53,975 nt of DNA from Lachnospiraceae bacterium (GCA_014804425.1 JAAUZV010000004.1:78310-132284), one strand, 5' to 3'; numbered from the stretch's first letter, positions 7,317 to 16,981 are shown. Made by a program: numbers and translations. Notes: generated by a model not told the origin, from the sequence alone.

Positions 7317-9122
7317 TTACACTAACAGCCCCTCAATCTCGGCTACCAGCTCGCCGAACAGCTTCAATGCGCTTTTTACCGGCTCCGGCTTGCTCATATC
7401 GATCCCCGCCATCTGTAACAGCTCCAGCGGATCCTTGGAGCAGCCGCCCTTTAAGAAGCTCTTGTATGCCTCCACCGCAGGCTCTCCTTCTTTCAGGATC
7501 TTATCGGAAAGCGCGATCGCCGCGGCAAAACCGGTCGCATATTGATAGACATAGAACTCTGTATAGAAATGCGGAATTCTTGCCCATTCGAGCGCGATCT
7601 GCGGATCGGATACCATATCGTCGCCGAAATACTTCTTATTTAACTCCAGATATACCTCACAGATACGCTCCGCCGTTAATGCCTCGCCCTGCGCATACAT
7701 GCGGTGCATCAGCATCTCGAACTCGGCAAACATCGTCTGTCGAAACAGCGTCCCCTTGAACTGATCCAGAAAATGATTGAGCAGATAGCACTTTTCCTGC
7801 TTATCCTTGCTCTGTTCAAGCAGATAGCGGATCAGAAGCGACTCGTTACAGATGGAAGCCACCTCCGCCACAAACAGACGGTAGCCTGCATACGTAAACG
7901 GCTGCGTTCCATTGGAATAGTAGCTGTGCAGCGCGTGTCCCATCTCATGTGCCAACGTGAACACATCGTCCAGCTTCCCCTGATAATTTAACAGAACATA
8001 GGGATGCACCCCGTAGGCGGACCAGGAGTAAGCGCCGCCGCGCTTATTTTTATTCTCATATACGTCGATCCAGCGATTTTCAAAGCCCTCCCGCAAATGG
8101 GATAAATATTCCTCCCCCATCGGTGCGAGTCCCTTTAAGACAATCTCCTTTGCTTCCTCGAACGTGACATTCATGTCATAATCTTTTACGATCGGTACAT
8201 ATACATCGTACATATGCAGCTCATCCACGCCGAGCACGCGCTTGCGCAATGCAACATAGCGGTACATATCCGGCAGAGCGGTATGAACCGCCTCGATCAG
8301 GCTCTCATACACGCTGACCGGAATCCGGCTGCCGTCGAGCGACATTTCCATGGAAGAAGCATAATTCCTCACGCTGGAATAGAAGCGCGCCTTTTTCACA
8401 TTTGCCTGAAACATGGCGGCTATGCTGTTCTTAAACTGACCATACACCTGATACAGCGTCTCGAACGCATCCTTTCTGACACGTCTGTCACTGCTCATCA
8501 GCATACTCACATAATTAATATCGGTAAGCTCCGTCTCATTCCCGTTCTCATCCTTGATCGTGCCGAAACGCAGATCGACATCCGTGAGCAGGGAATACAC
8601 ATCGTCGGGTGCGGTCGCCATCTCCTGCGCCTTGGCGAGAATCGCTTCCTCCTTCGGGGAAAGCGTATGCTCTTTTGCATATAAAATCCGGTCGATCAAA
8701 AGCCGATAATGCTCCAGCTCAGGGCAGCTTGCAAAAAAGCCCGCGAGTGTCTCTTCCGGGATGGCAAGGATCTCCGGATCCGCAAACGAACTCGCGCCGC
8801 TCATCTGCACGACAAGCGCCTGTGCCCGCGTCGTATACCCCTGATATTTTGACACGCTCATATCCTGATGCAGCTTCTCATTTGCATAAACATAGAGCCG
8901 CTCCAAAACGCACTCCATATCGTCCTGTAATCGTAAAAAAGCAAGCAGCTCCTCCGCGGATGTGCCAAGCTTCCCTGCATAAGCGGACACCTTACCCACG
9001 CTCTGCTCCATTTCCTTTATCTGCGCTTCCCACGCTTCGTCGGTCGCATACAGATCCTCCAGCGCCCACGTATCCTGTACATTCATTTCCTCTCTTGCAG
9101 GTATTGTACGAACCTCTCCCAT
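7317..9122 (-). CDS. pepF: oligoendopeptidase F (M3 family)
   Basis: This is a cytoplasmic zinc metallopeptidase that degrades short peptides. The 601-residue product has the M3 zinc site HEMGH within LAHEMGHALHSYYS and the usual PepF N-terminus (IPAREEMNVQDTWALEDLY). The ATG at 9122 is chosen over an upstream start at 9197 because AGGAGG precedes it and the product then has the normal family length. The gene follows a thioesterase gene by about 13 bases, its ribosome site next to that stop codon. It lies directly upstream of the peptide operon but has its own terminator, so a link between them is speculative. Confidence 0.95.
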   Translation of the reverse strand: MGEVRTIPAREEMNVQDTWALEDLYATDEAWEAQIKEMEQSVGKVSAYAGKLGTSAEELLAFLRLQDDMECVLERLYVYANEKLHQDMSVSKYQGYTTRAQALVVQMSGASSFADPEILAIPEETLAGFFASCPELEHYRLLIDRILYAKEHTLSPKEEAILAKAQEMATAPDDVYSLLTDVDLRFGTIKDENGNETELTDINYVSMLMSSDRRVRKDAFETLYQVYGQFKNSIAAMFQANVKKARFYSSVRNYASSMEMSLDGSRIPVSVYESLIEAVHTALPDMYRYVALRKRVLGVDELHMYDVYVPIVKDYDMNVTFEEAKEIVLKGLAPMGEEYLSHLREGFENRWIDVYENKNKRGGAYSWSAYGVHPYVLLNYQGKLDDVFTLAHEMGHALHSYYSNGTQPFTYAGYRLFVAEVASICNESLLIRYLLEQSKDKQEKCYLLNHFLDQFKGTLFRQTMFAEFEMLMHRMYAQGEALTAERICEVYLELNKKYFGDDMVSDPQIALEWARIPHFYTEFYVYQYATGFAAAIALSDKILKEGEPAVEAYKSFLKGGCSKDPLELLQMAGIDMSKPEPVKSALKLFGELVAEIEGLLV

Positions 9123-9135
9123 GTTCCCATTCCTC

Positions 9136-9546
9136 CTATATCTCTTTCTCCAACATATAAAAAGAAAATTCAGCGGTATCCAGCAGCAGCCCCTCATCGT
9201 TCGTCAGCCGTGCTTCATAGACGGACACCTGTCTTCCCTGACGAAGCTCATGCGCTTCACAGATCACATAACGCGTGTTGAGAGCCGGACGGACATAGTG
9301 CATGCTGCCCTCGATCGTCGAGGAATAATATCCGTATGTACATGCCGCCAGACCGCAGATAATATCCGCCAAAGAATACAATACGCCGCCATGCAGCGAT
9401 CCGTACGGATTGGCACTCTCCAAACGGTACGGCATCCGGCCGCGCGCGTAGCCCTGACGCAGCTCCAGCAGCTCGATACCCATTGCCTCCGCATAAATGT
9501 TATGTGTCACCAGCTTCTTTAGTTCCTGCTTTACTCTGTCATCCAT
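9136..9546 (-). CDS. PaaI-type hotdog thioesterase
   Basis: The 136-residue product fits the single-domain hotdog thioesterase family. The active-site region is visible as NPYGSLHGGVLYSLADI, with the HGG-containing helix start typical of PaaI/YbgC-like acyl-CoA thioesterases. Family members hydrolyse acyl- or phenylacyl-CoA in the cytoplasm; the substrate here is unknown. It probably shares a transcript with pepF, whose ATG lies 13 bases downstream. Confidence 0.85.
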   Translation of the reverse strand: MDDRVKQELKKLVTHNIYAEAMGIELLELRQGYARGRMPYRLESANPYGSLHGGVLYSLADIICGLAACTYGYYSSTIEGSMHYVRPALNTRYVICEAHELRQGRQVSVYEARLTNDEGLLLDTAEFSFYMLEKEI

Positions 9547-9569
9547 GGTGCACCCCTTTTCCTCTGAAT

Positions 9570-9932
9570 TTATCCGTTCCGCGTCCCAAATACAAAATCA
9601 TCCATCTCGCCGTTATCAAAATAAATTCCCTGCTCGATTTTTTCTTCCTCGCGCACCGGCAAGAATACCACCAGCTTGACCGCCCGATGACCGCACTGCG
9701 GGCATTGATAAACATAAAGGTTGCAAGCATACATCCCTGCCGGAACCTGCGATTTCTGCCGGATCGCAACCAGATGCTGTTTATAATACCCCGCATCCTC
9801 ATGGCGCACATAATGACCGACTCTCAAGTCCGGCAGCGCATACAGCCACTGTGCCGTCACATTCATCTCATGCTGACACCTCGTGCAATACTTATCAAAA
9901 ATTTTTGCTCTCAGCTTACCGATCAGTCCCAT
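9570..9932 (-). CDS. unknown protein with zinc-ribbon cysteine pairs
   Basis: The 120-residue product carries two CxxC pairs, CTRC near residue 16 and CPQC near residue 77. Together they could bind one zinc, as in zinc-ribbon proteins. There is no signal peptide or membrane segment. It starts 23 bases before the thioesterase gene and likely belongs to the same transcript. I do not recognise a function. Confidence 0.65.
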   Translation of the reverse strand: MGLIGKLRAKIFDKYCTRCQHEMNVTAQWLYALPDLRVGHYVRHEDAGYYKQHLVAIRQKSQVPAGMYACNLYVYQCPQCGHRAVKLVVFLPVREEEKIEQGIYFDNGEMDDFVFGTRNG

Positions 9933-9953
9933 TGTTTCCCCCGATGTATCCTA

Positions 9954-10547
9954 TCAGCCTGCCTGCTGTCCCTGCTTTGCGCTGTTGATGACGTTCACCA
10001 TCATATCCGCCTTGGAAATACCCGTTAATATGTAATTGCTGTCCATGCGCCATCTCTTATTGGATGTAAACGTATTGACCTTCACCGTCACGCCGTCAAG
10101 CTCAAAGCAAAACCGGACGCAGCTCGATCCTCTCATGAATCCTGAACCGTGCGCACCGTCATCCACCCATGCACGCGTGATCTTCTGCATGGAAGCGATC
10201 TGGATCACTGACGGATTCATGCAGAACAGCAGCGCAATATCCCCGTGCTGCGCATCGATCACGATCGTGGAATTATCGCTGTTAAACGTATGATTTCTGA
10301 CAAATCCCGCCTCATCCAGCTTTTTCGTCATGGACTTCTTCTTCATATTCAGGACGAGCTTCCATCCCCCCGCCCACCATGCAAACGCAGCGATACCTAA
10401 AATCGCCGATATGCCGGCAAACCGTCCCTCCTGCTCCGGTATCAACAGAGACAACATCACCGCAACCGCAACCGGTATCGTCGGCACCATGAAATACAAA
10501 ATGAGATACAGCCCGCTTACTTTTTTGATTTTTTGATTATACTGCAT
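9954..10547 (-). CDS. unknown membrane protein with two membrane segments
   Basis: The 197-residue product has two N-terminal hydrophobic segments (about 11-35 and 43-66), then a cytoplasmic domain of about 125 residues rich in beta-type sequence. No catalytic motif is visible. The gene leads the run towards pepF with short spacings, which suggests one transcript. The family is not recognised. Confidence 0.65.
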   Translation of the reverse strand: MQYNQKIKKVSGLYLILYFMVPTIPVAVAVMLSLLIPEQEGRFAGISAILGIAAFAWWAGGWKLVLNMKKKSMTKKLDEAGFVRNHTFNSDNSTIVIDAQHGDIALLFCMNPSVIQIASMQKITRAWVDDGAHGSGFMRGSSCVRFCFELDGVTVKVNTFTSNKRWRMDSNYILTGISKADMMVNVINSAKQGQQAG

Positions 10548-10624
10548 GATTCCTTCCTCTCCTTTTTTCGATAGGTTTCATTTTTCTATTACATAGTATA
10601 TTTCCAACACCTGCTTTTTTCAAG

Positions 10625-10656
10625 TAAAAAAAGAGTTTCCGAAGAAACTCTTTTTA
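10625..10656 (-). terminator. terminator of the ECF sigma-ABC operon
   Basis: A hairpin with arms AAGAGTTTC and GAAACTCTT around a CGAA loop has A and T runs on both sides. It lies after the ABC-2 permease stop on the minus strand and could act in either direction. Confidence 0.8.
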
Positions 10657-10717
10657 CGTGCCGTCCAACACATGATTTCTGTTCCTGCATGATCGGACTT
10701 TTTTCGAAATCATGACA

Positions 10718-12793
10718 CTATCCGAGCAGCATAATAGCGAGCGGAATTTCCACGACGGCACACACGCAGACGATTGCGACAATGCTGTCTTTTACCTTTC
10801 TCTCAACCAAATAAGAAAACGCCATCAGCACGAGCAGCGACAGGTATCTTGCCGCATATCCCAGACCGATATAAGCGGCTATGGAGATTCCTCCCCATAC
10901 CCAGTCCAAATGCATCAGACTGTAGGCGGGCGCAAAAATATAATCCACACCTTCCATGCGCAGCTGCTGCCTCAATGTCGGCTCCCAGAACAGTACTAAA
11001 AGCACAAGGGAAATGAGCATCCCGATGAGCACCTTCGCTTTTACATAATGCCGCCTTCCTTTTCTGGTCGAGTGGATGAGACGGTTTTCCCCGCACTGAT
11101 AATCGACCGACATCGTCAGCACAAAGCAGACGATGGCAAAGGCATACATCAGCATGGAGGTCATGACATTTTTCTGTTTTACGCCCTCATCCCCGCCCGT
11201 CAGCGCAATATAGCCGGGATTATTAATATAATAGCTGTTTTCCTGTTCGGAAAGATACGCTGCATATTCCGACACCCGGGAAAGCGCTTCCAGCATGGCC
11301 TCATACGCCACTCTCTCCCCCTCCTGTACATCCGGCCGGGATGCGTTTGCGATGACCTCCTCCTGATTCAACCGGATAGATTCCCAAATTTCGTCGGTAT
11401 ATTCTCCTGTCAGGTAGTAGGAATAGACATAGTAAAAATGATCCGCGAGCGTGCTCCCGTCATTTACGATCGTTGTTTTCAGATAGATGCCGGAAACAAC
11501 AGCCGCAGCTGACAGAAGCAGAATCAGCTTTTGGGTAATAAACGCTTTATAGCATTCATGCGCGGTCAGGCTCACGCTCCATCTCCTTTTTTTGCCGAAA
11601 ACGGAGCGGCGGTCAGCTAAAATATCCTTTTCCTCCGATACGGTATACACTTTCACCGCCGCTGTCAAAAACAGGAGCGTCCACGCACAGAGCATGACCA
11701 CGGCGAAAGAAAGCTTATTCACGGCAAACCCGAAAATATTCACACATTGATACCGCTCCAGCAATTTCCCCGCCTGCCCCAACGCAACAGGGCTGACTGC
11801 TCTTAACGGCGCAAGATAGGATGTTTCCGGAATGCCCATATACACGGAAAGTAACAGTCCTCCCCCCGCAAGGATCACAAGAAAGATGGGGATGACCTTA
11901 CGCAGAAGGCAGCAGACAAAATAGAGCATTGCCGTGCACAAAAAATAAAACAGGATTTTCAACAATGCATACAGACATAAAAACTCCCCGATATTGATTC
12001 TCAGGGTGCAGTAGGAATAAATCGACTGAATCGGGATCTTCGGCGACGGGAACGGATAAATACTCCCGACGACCAGAATACCCTCCAGCAGCAAAAGCAG
12101 CGTGACGAGGATGCACAGAAGCCCCGGCACCAGCGCCTTCACGATTCCATGCGCACGCTTTCCCCGAACCGTAGTCTTAGACAAGATGATCTGTTCCTTC
12201 TGGCGCTCCACCGTCAGAATCTGAAATACCGCAAGCAATACCATAAACAAACAACAGAAATCCGTTACGGGATTGTCCACAAGCGTCTGAATCCCCCGGG
12301 CGGAGCAGGATGCCGGCATGATGTCCGTAAGCCGCTGATAGACCGCCTGCGTTTTCCCAAGCCAGCTCTCCAGATACCGCCGCTCCAGTGTCCCATAATT
12401 TCCCCGATCCAGGCGGCTCTCCTGCTTTTTCGCATTGCTGATGATCGCGGCACAAATATCCTGATAATGAACTGCACGGTATACCTCATTCCACACTTCC
12501 TCATACACAAGCTCCGTCATACCGAATTGAAAAGAGCCGACCATGGATGATCCCATCTCTTCCATCTGCCCGCGCCGCTCAGTGAGAAGTGCCAGCTTTT
12601 CTTCATCCGTTAGAGATGACAGTTCCTCCGCAAGCTCGTTATAATCAGAAGCCGGCGCCCGTTCCACAAGACCGGGCGGATGATACAGTACTAATGTCCA
12701 ATATAGATAAAATCCGTAAAACACAAACATTGCCGCGAAGCAGACCAGAAATACCCGGTTTCTGAATAATTTGATCCATTCATTTTTTATCAT
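10718..12793 (-). CDS. ABC-2 type transporter permease
   Basis: This large integral membrane protein (about 691 residues) begins MIKNEWIKLFRNRVFLVCF, a start typical of ABC-2 export permeases. It has one membrane segment near the N-terminus, a large external loop, a group of segments, then a second half of similar plan, as in permeases that fuse two units. The ATG at 12793 has a GGAG site; a longer start at 12805 has a weaker one. It lies just downstream of its ATPase gene (12848-13558). The substrate is unknown; ECF control suggests a role in envelope stress or antimicrobial resistance. Confidence 0.85.
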   Translation of the reverse strand: MIKNEWIKLFRNRVFLVCFAAMFVFYGFYLYWTLVLYHPPGLVERAPASDYNELAEELSSLTDEEKLALLTERRGQMEEMGSSMVGSFQFGMTELVYEEVWNEVYRAVHYQDICAAIISNAKKQESRLDRGNYGTLERRYLESWLGKTQAVYQRLTDIMPASCSARGIQTLVDNPVTDFCCLFMVLLAVFQILTVERQKEQIILSKTTVRGKRAHGIVKALVPGLLCILVTLLLLLEGILVVGSIYPFPSPKIPIQSIYSYCTLRINIGEFLCLYALLKILFYFLCTAMLYFVCCLLRKVIPIFLVILAGGGLLLSVYMGIPETSYLAPLRAVSPVALGQAGKLLERYQCVNIFGFAVNKLSFAVVMLCAWTLLFLTAAVKVYTVSEEKDILADRRSVFGKKRRWSVSLTAHECYKAFITQKLILLLSAAAVVSGIYLKTTIVNDGSTLADHFYYVYSYYLTGEYTDEIWESIRLNQEEVIANASRPDVQEGERVAYEAMLEALSRVSEYAAYLSEQENSYYINNPGYIALTGGDEGVKQKNVMTSMLMYAFAIVCFVLTMSVDYQCGENRLIHSTRKGRRHYVKAKVLIGMLISLVLLVLFWEPTLRQQLRMEGVDYIFAPAYSLMHLDWVWGGISIAAYIGLGYAARYLSLLVLMAFSYLVERKVKDSIVAIVCVCAVVEIPLAIMLLG

Positions 12794-12847
12794 TATAATC
12801 TCCATCTTTGCCGATTGAAATGAATTTGATCTTCCAATCCTGCGTCA

Positions 12848-13558
12848 TTATCCAAATAGTCTGATATACAGCTCCTCCAGGCTCTCCCCGTTCAGCCTGC
12901 CCGTTTCGATCGACTGCTTCTCTAAGAGCTTCCCCTGCCTGAGCATCAAAATCTCCTTGGCAATTGCTTCGATATCCGCAATGACATGCGTGGAAACGAT
13001 CACGATCCGTTCCTGCGCGAGCGCTTTGATCATCTCCCGAACTCCGGCCCGCTGAATCGGATCTAATCCCGCTGTCGGTTCATCCAGAATGATGATGTCC
13101 GGTTCCCCTAAAAGCGCCTGTGCGACCAGTGCCCTCTGCTTCATCCCGCCGGAAAAGCCGCCCATATATCTGCTGCGCTCCTCCCACAGCCCGACATCAT
13201 TCAAAAGCCGCTCAATCTGGGCATCAGCTTCTTTTTTCTTCATCCCCTTGAGCGCCGCGATATAATACATAAAACGCATCAGCGTCAGATTCTCATACAA
13301 CGACTGCTGCTGCGGCATATACCCGATATGCGATATGTAATGCTGCTTCAGTTTCCTCGCTTCTACCCCGTTTAACAGGATACTGCCCTCATCACTTCTC
13401 AAATTCTGGGTAATAATATTCATCAGCGTCGATTTGCCTGCCCCGTTTGGTCCGAGAAGCCCATAGATACCCGCTTCAAACCGATAGGAAAAATGATCCA
13501 ACGCCAGCTTCTTCTTATAGGATTTCGTAATATTGATCAATTCCAAACAGTATTGCAT
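12848..13558 (-). CDS. ABC transporter ATP-binding protein
   Basis: The 236-residue ATPase has Walker A (GPNGAGKST), Q-loop (YMPQQ), signature (FSGGMKQR), Walker B (IIILDEPTAGLDP) and the H-loop histidine (STHV). The ATG at 13558 has GGGAGGG six bases upstream and is preferred over an in-frame GTG six bases earlier. It should energise the ABC-2 permease encoded next. The pair is the output end of the ECF sigma operon starting at 16639. Confidence 0.93.
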   Translation of the reverse strand: MQYCLELINITKSYKKKLALDHFSYRFEAGIYGLLGPNGAGKSTLMNIITQNLRSDEGSILLNGVEARKLKQHYISHIGYMPQQQSLYENLTLMRFMYYIAALKGMKKKEADAQIERLLNDVGLWEERSRYMGGFSGGMKQRALVAQALLGEPDIIILDEPTAGLDPIQRAGVREMIKALAQERIVIVSTHVIADIEAIAKEILMLRQGKLLEKQSIETGRLNGESLEELYIRLFG

Positions 13559-13594
13559 TTCCACCCTCCCAAAATGCAGTGCATATTTCTCCGT

Positions 13595-14929
13595 TCAGTG
13601 TGACAGCGAATCGTGCATTGCTCCATTATAGTATCCGATTCCCACTCCTTTTTCGGGCAGGTCGGCAAGATCCTCCTTATACGCCCACCACCAGTCGCAG
13701 TCGCTAAACGTTGCGTAATAAAGAATCTTATCGCCGATCACATCGCCAAAGGTGATATATTCGTCATACCGGATCGTATCCAGTAGATTCCCGTCCTTAT
13801 CGAGCACCGCGTACTCCGTCATGCGGTTCTCTCCCTCATAGCACCGGTCCGTCTGGAACAGGATCTGTCCGTCCAAAATAAAGGCGATCACCTGCCTGTC
13901 CTCTCCATCCACCGTCATGATTTCCCTTTCCTCCGCTCCCGCAGCGATATCCCTCGCGTAGAGCGTCTTGTTGGAATCCTCATAAGTGTAATACACCGTA
14001 TTTCCGATCGCCCCTTCAAACCTTGCGAGACCCGGAACGGTGTTGGAATCAAAACGGCAGATTTCCTCGCATCCGCCCGACGCCGGATCGATCCGATACC
14101 ATATGGCACAATCCACCCCGTTGTTAAAATTGCTGATGACCGCATAGATCATCCCTTCATACTCATAGAATTGGTACATATACCCGATTCCTTCCGCATC
14201 CTCCGTAACGGCGAATGTTTCAAGGGTATATTCCTCTAAGTCCAGACAATAGAGCGCATGGCTGGTCCATGACCAACTTTTCATCGCCCCTCCGTAAATG
14301 TCATTCTCGTATCGATCCCTTTGTCTCGTCGGTCCGCCGAAGTAAAGCTTCCCATCCGCCAAAACCGCGCCGTGACCCATCGCAGGAGTGTCGATCGCCC
14401 CCGGAAAGCTCGCCTTCTTACGCCGATTGCTTCCATCCAGATCCGCCTCATAGACCTCCGTAGAATAAACATCACGCGATTCTGAAACAATCGTTTCTGC
14501 TCCTTCCTCACTTAAGGTCTCCGATTGACCTTCCCTAACAGTATGTAGAATGATCAGACGATCCCCATAGATCAGACAGAAATCATTCGCCAGCTCCCCC
14601 TCTCTTGAAAGGCTGCGCGCACTGCATCCCTCTGTCAGATGGTTACAGGTCGGGTCCATGCAGATCACATCAAATTCCACCGGTTCCCAGTCAGCGTACA
14701 GAAAGCGCTTCCCCGAACTCAGCGCAATGCCGTCCTCCTCAAAAAAGTAATACGTATGCAACGCTCCCGTCTTTGGCGGATTTTGACTTCCCTGCACCGC
14801 TTCTGTTTCGTTTTCCGCTTCCTGCGGCCGCACTTGTCCTCCCGCTCCGCAGCCGCTTCCGACAAGGGACAGTACGAGCAGCCATGCAGCAAAGCGCATT
14901 CCCTGATTCCGATTCATTTTCTTACTCAT
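13595..14929 (-). CDS. lipoprotein of unknown function, probable beta-propeller
   Basis: The start at 14929 has a GGAGGA site. The 444-residue product has a signal peptide with lipobox VGSGC, a short acidic linker and a long repeat-like external domain (KRFLYADWEPVEFDVICMDP, then many Tyr/Trp-rich strands). This resembles the propeller-like lipoproteins often found with DUF4179 anti-sigma genes in Clostridia. It lies between the anti-sigma gene and the ABC genes, probably in one transcript. A sensing or binding role for the transporter is inference. Confidence 0.7.
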   Translation of the reverse strand: MSKKMNRNQGMRFAAWLLVLSLVGSGCGAGGQVRPQEAENETEAVQGSQNPPKTGALHTYYFFEEDGIALSSGKRFLYADWEPVEFDVICMDPTCNHLTEGCSARSLSREGELANDFCLIYGDRLIILHTVREGQSETLSEEGAETIVSESRDVYSTEVYEADLDGSNRRKKASFPGAIDTPAMGHGAVLADGKLYFGGPTRQRDRYENDIYGGAMKSWSWTSHALYCLDLEEYTLETFAVTEDAEGIGYMYQFYEYEGMIYAVISNFNNGVDCAIWYRIDPASGGCEEICRFDSNTVPGLARFEGAIGNTVYYTYEDSNKTLYARDIAAGAEEREIMTVDGEDRQVIAFILDGQILFQTDRCYEGENRMTEYAVLDKDGNLLDTIRYDEYITFGDVIGDKILYYATFSDCDWWWAYKEDLADLPEKGVGIGYYNGAMHDSLSH

Positions 14930-14988
14930 ATCTTCCTCCAACCGAAAGAGGCATTCCCCTCTCACGGACAATGCCTCTTAAACAAACG

Positions 14989-16146
14989 CTACTCAGCCGG
15001 GATAAAACAGATTTCCTCCCCCCGGTCCGTGATGCGCACGCCCGCTATCTCATCCAGATCGAGCGCATGCCCAAGCTGCATGGAAAGCTCATAGATATAA
15101 TCGCTGTCTGCATCCTCCCTGTAGACTGACATGCATGCCGAGTTCCCTATCACCGTGCCGTCCTTCAGCACGACAAAAAGATTATATATGATCTTTGCTC
15201 CCGGTTGATGAGAATCCCCTGTTCCGTACATATAGAGTGCAAGCGGCGAGATCGTGATCCTGTCTGCCGTGAGTCCATAGGGCAGACTGACACCGGCGGT
15301 CGAAATCTCTTTTTGCGGCAGCGGCTCGCCCTCAAGCCGAAATTCCGCGATCACTTCATCCTCGGGCTTTAAGTCCACAAACGTTACCATTTCTCCCCCA
15401 AGCTCTATCTCAAACGTCCTTAAGCCCTCCGGACTCTCGTCATCTCCAAGCACCCTTCCCGTTATCGTTCCGTCCTTCGGTATTCTGCGTTTTACGCGCT
15501 GTATCACATCTCCCTGTGCAAAACTGCCGTTCCCTTCCCATTGGTATGACACATGATAGCTTCCTGTTAAGGAACCATCCTCCTCCACGATCGGATTGAT
15601 ATATAATGCTTGCGCGAGGTCCGTATCTCTGCCTCTTTCCAGCCGAAACTTGCTGTATACTCCGTCTTTATCCCATCCGCCGCTCGCCTCTCTGAGCAGA
15701 TCTGCATACCAGCTTTCCGATGAAACGTCCTCCCCCGGCGTCAGAGAGGCATTCGGATAGATCGTAACCGGAATGTAAAGATATGCCTTGTCATACAAAA
15801 TCGCATCCAGCCTGATCGTTCCGTTTTCGAGCTCCCATGTAACAGCGGCCTCCGAGCCGTATGCCGCATACAGCTCGTTCTCCTCCGGTGTTGCCTCCCT
15901 GTGTCCCCCAAACTGACTCACTGCCTCCGCAATCCTGTCCACGTAAGAAGGATTTGCCGCAAGCACCGTAATGCCGGAAGCCACCAAAACAGCGCAGACA
16001 CAGACCGCGCTGCGCAGCGACAGCCTTGCTTTCCTTCTTTCTGAGGGCTTACCCGCCTCCTCTTTTATGCCTGCCCATATTTTATGTTTCTGCTGATCAT
16101 TCAAATGTATCTGATGATACATGGATTGATACACTTCCTCTTTCAT
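14989..16146 (-). CDS. anti-sigma factor, DUF4179-type membrane protein
   Basis: The 385-residue product has a cytoplasmic N-terminal segment of about 45 residues, one membrane segment (SAVCVCAVLVASGITVLA) and a large external domain. This is the layout of DUF4179 proteins, which act as anti-sigma factors for the ECF sigma gene beside them. Its start lies 50 bases inside the sigma gene, so translation is probably coupled and the two are made in fixed ratio. The external domain presumably senses the signal that releases the sigma factor. Confidence 0.8.
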   Translation of the reverse strand: MKEEVYQSMYHQIHLNDQQKHKIWAGIKEEAGKPSERRKARLSLRSAVCVCAVLVASGITVLAANPSYVDRIAEAVSQFGGHREATPEENELYAAYGSEAAVTWELENGTIRLDAILYDKAYLYIPVTIYPNASLTPGEDVSSESWYADLLREASGGWDKDGVYSKFRLERGRDTDLAQALYINPIVEEDGSLTGSYHVSYQWEGNGSFAQGDVIQRVKRRIPKDGTITGRVLGDDESPEGLRTFEIELGGEMVTFVDLKPEDEVIAEFRLEGEPLPQKEISTAGVSLPYGLTADRITISPLALYMYGTGDSHQPGAKIIYNLFVVLKDGTVIGNSACMSVYREDADSDYIYELSMQLGHALDLDEIAGVRITDRGEEICFIPAE

Positions 16147-16639
16147 CCGTCACTTCCTCCCTTTCCTTCAACAAATTCTTCTTCATCATCGCTTTTGCAC
16201 GCTTCAGTCTCGCCGACACCAGATTCGGCGTGATATGCAGCAGCCCCGCGATTTCCTTGATCTGATATTCCTCGTAATAACGCAGATATAATACGATCCG
16301 ATATTTCGGCGGCAGCAGGGACAGTATCTCGTACAGCCCGCTCTCCTGCTCCCCCAAAACCGACGGCGCCTCCTGCTCCTCACATTCCTCCAGAGGACGG
16401 TTTCTTTTCATCCATGCACTGGAAAGCATGCTTTTTGAACAATTGACAGCCACCCGGATAAACCACGCTTTCTCATGCTCATCGGATTCAAAGCAGGGAT
16501 GCTTTCTCAGATATCGCACAAACACTTCCTGCACTACATCCTCTGCCCAGTGCCCCGTTCCTCCGTAGGATACCGCGATCCGGTATACTCTGTCAGCGTA
16601 GCGCTCAAACAGTTCTTTTGCTCTTTCGTCCGCATCCAT
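16097..16639 (-). CDS. ECF-family RNA polymerase sigma factor
   Basis: The 180-residue product has sigma region 2 (AEDVVQEVFVRYLRKHP) and region 4 with a helix-turn-helix (YEEYQIKEIAGLLHITPNLV). The length fits ECF sigma factors with only these two regions. GGAGGTG precedes the ATG. It heads an operon with its anti-sigma, a lipoprotein and an ABC exporter. It likely activates its own operon, but I could not define a convincing ECF promoter upstream. Confidence 0.92.
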   Translation of the reverse strand: MDADERAKELFERYADRVYRIAVSYGGTGHWAEDVVQEVFVRYLRKHPCFESDEHEKAWFIRVAVNCSKSMLSSAWMKRNRPLEECEEQEAPSVLGEQESGLYEILSLLPPKYRIVLYLRYYEEYQIKEIAGLLHITPNLVSARLKRAKAMMKKNLLKEREEVTDERGSVSIHVSSDTFE

Positions 16640-16808
16640 GCATTTTCACCTCCTTCACACGAAAATCATGAAATGCACGTTTTGTTTCCCTTGACCGGTC
16701 ATGACAATTTTGTGCTTATGTCTTATATACTTTTTATCTTCTTGAAATCTGACAAAATCATGCGATTTTTTTTAAAATTTTTTTGGATCATTTTTTAGAA
16801 AAAAAGAA
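16640..16808. other. intergenic region upstream of the sigma factor gene
   Basis: This AT-rich stretch contains a TGACCGGTCA palindrome (16691-16700) and possible minus-strand elements TTGTCA (16750-16755) and TATATA near 16728. None forms a convincing promoter with standard spacing. The palindrome may be a protein-binding site. Confidence 0.35.
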
Positions 16809-16837
16809 TTGACACCGCCGGGATTCTTTGTTAAAAT
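16809..16837 (+). promoter_or_regulatory. sigma-A promoter of the tRNA-Gly pair
   Basis: TTGACA (16809-16814) and TAAAAT (16832-16837) are separated by 17 bases. The first tRNA begins 49 bases after the -10 element. Confidence 0.8.
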
Positions 16838-16886
16838 GATTATCGTTCTTGGGTTTACGGATTTGATTTTACAATTTCATTTTTTT

Positions 16887-16957
16887 GCAGGTGTAGTTCA
16901 ATGGTAGAACACCAGCCTTCCAAGCTGGATACGTGGGTTCGATTCCCATCACCTGCT
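16887..16957 (+). tRNA. tRNA-Gly (anticodon TCC)
   Basis: The 71-base cloverleaf has acceptor arms GCAGGTG/CACCTGC, anticodon stem CCAGC/GCTGG with loop CTTCCAA (anticodon TCC, 16919-16921) and a TTCGATT T-loop. The CCA end is not encoded, so it needs the CCA-adding enzyme encoded at 34735-36072. Confidence 0.95.
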
Positions 16958-16981
16958 TGCAGGTAATTGTCCTGCTCTTAT

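Noticed and set aside
16640-16700. An ECF-type autoregulatory promoter (GGAAAC with CGTG)
   Set aside because: The two elements are about 22 bases apart; ECF promoters need about 16.
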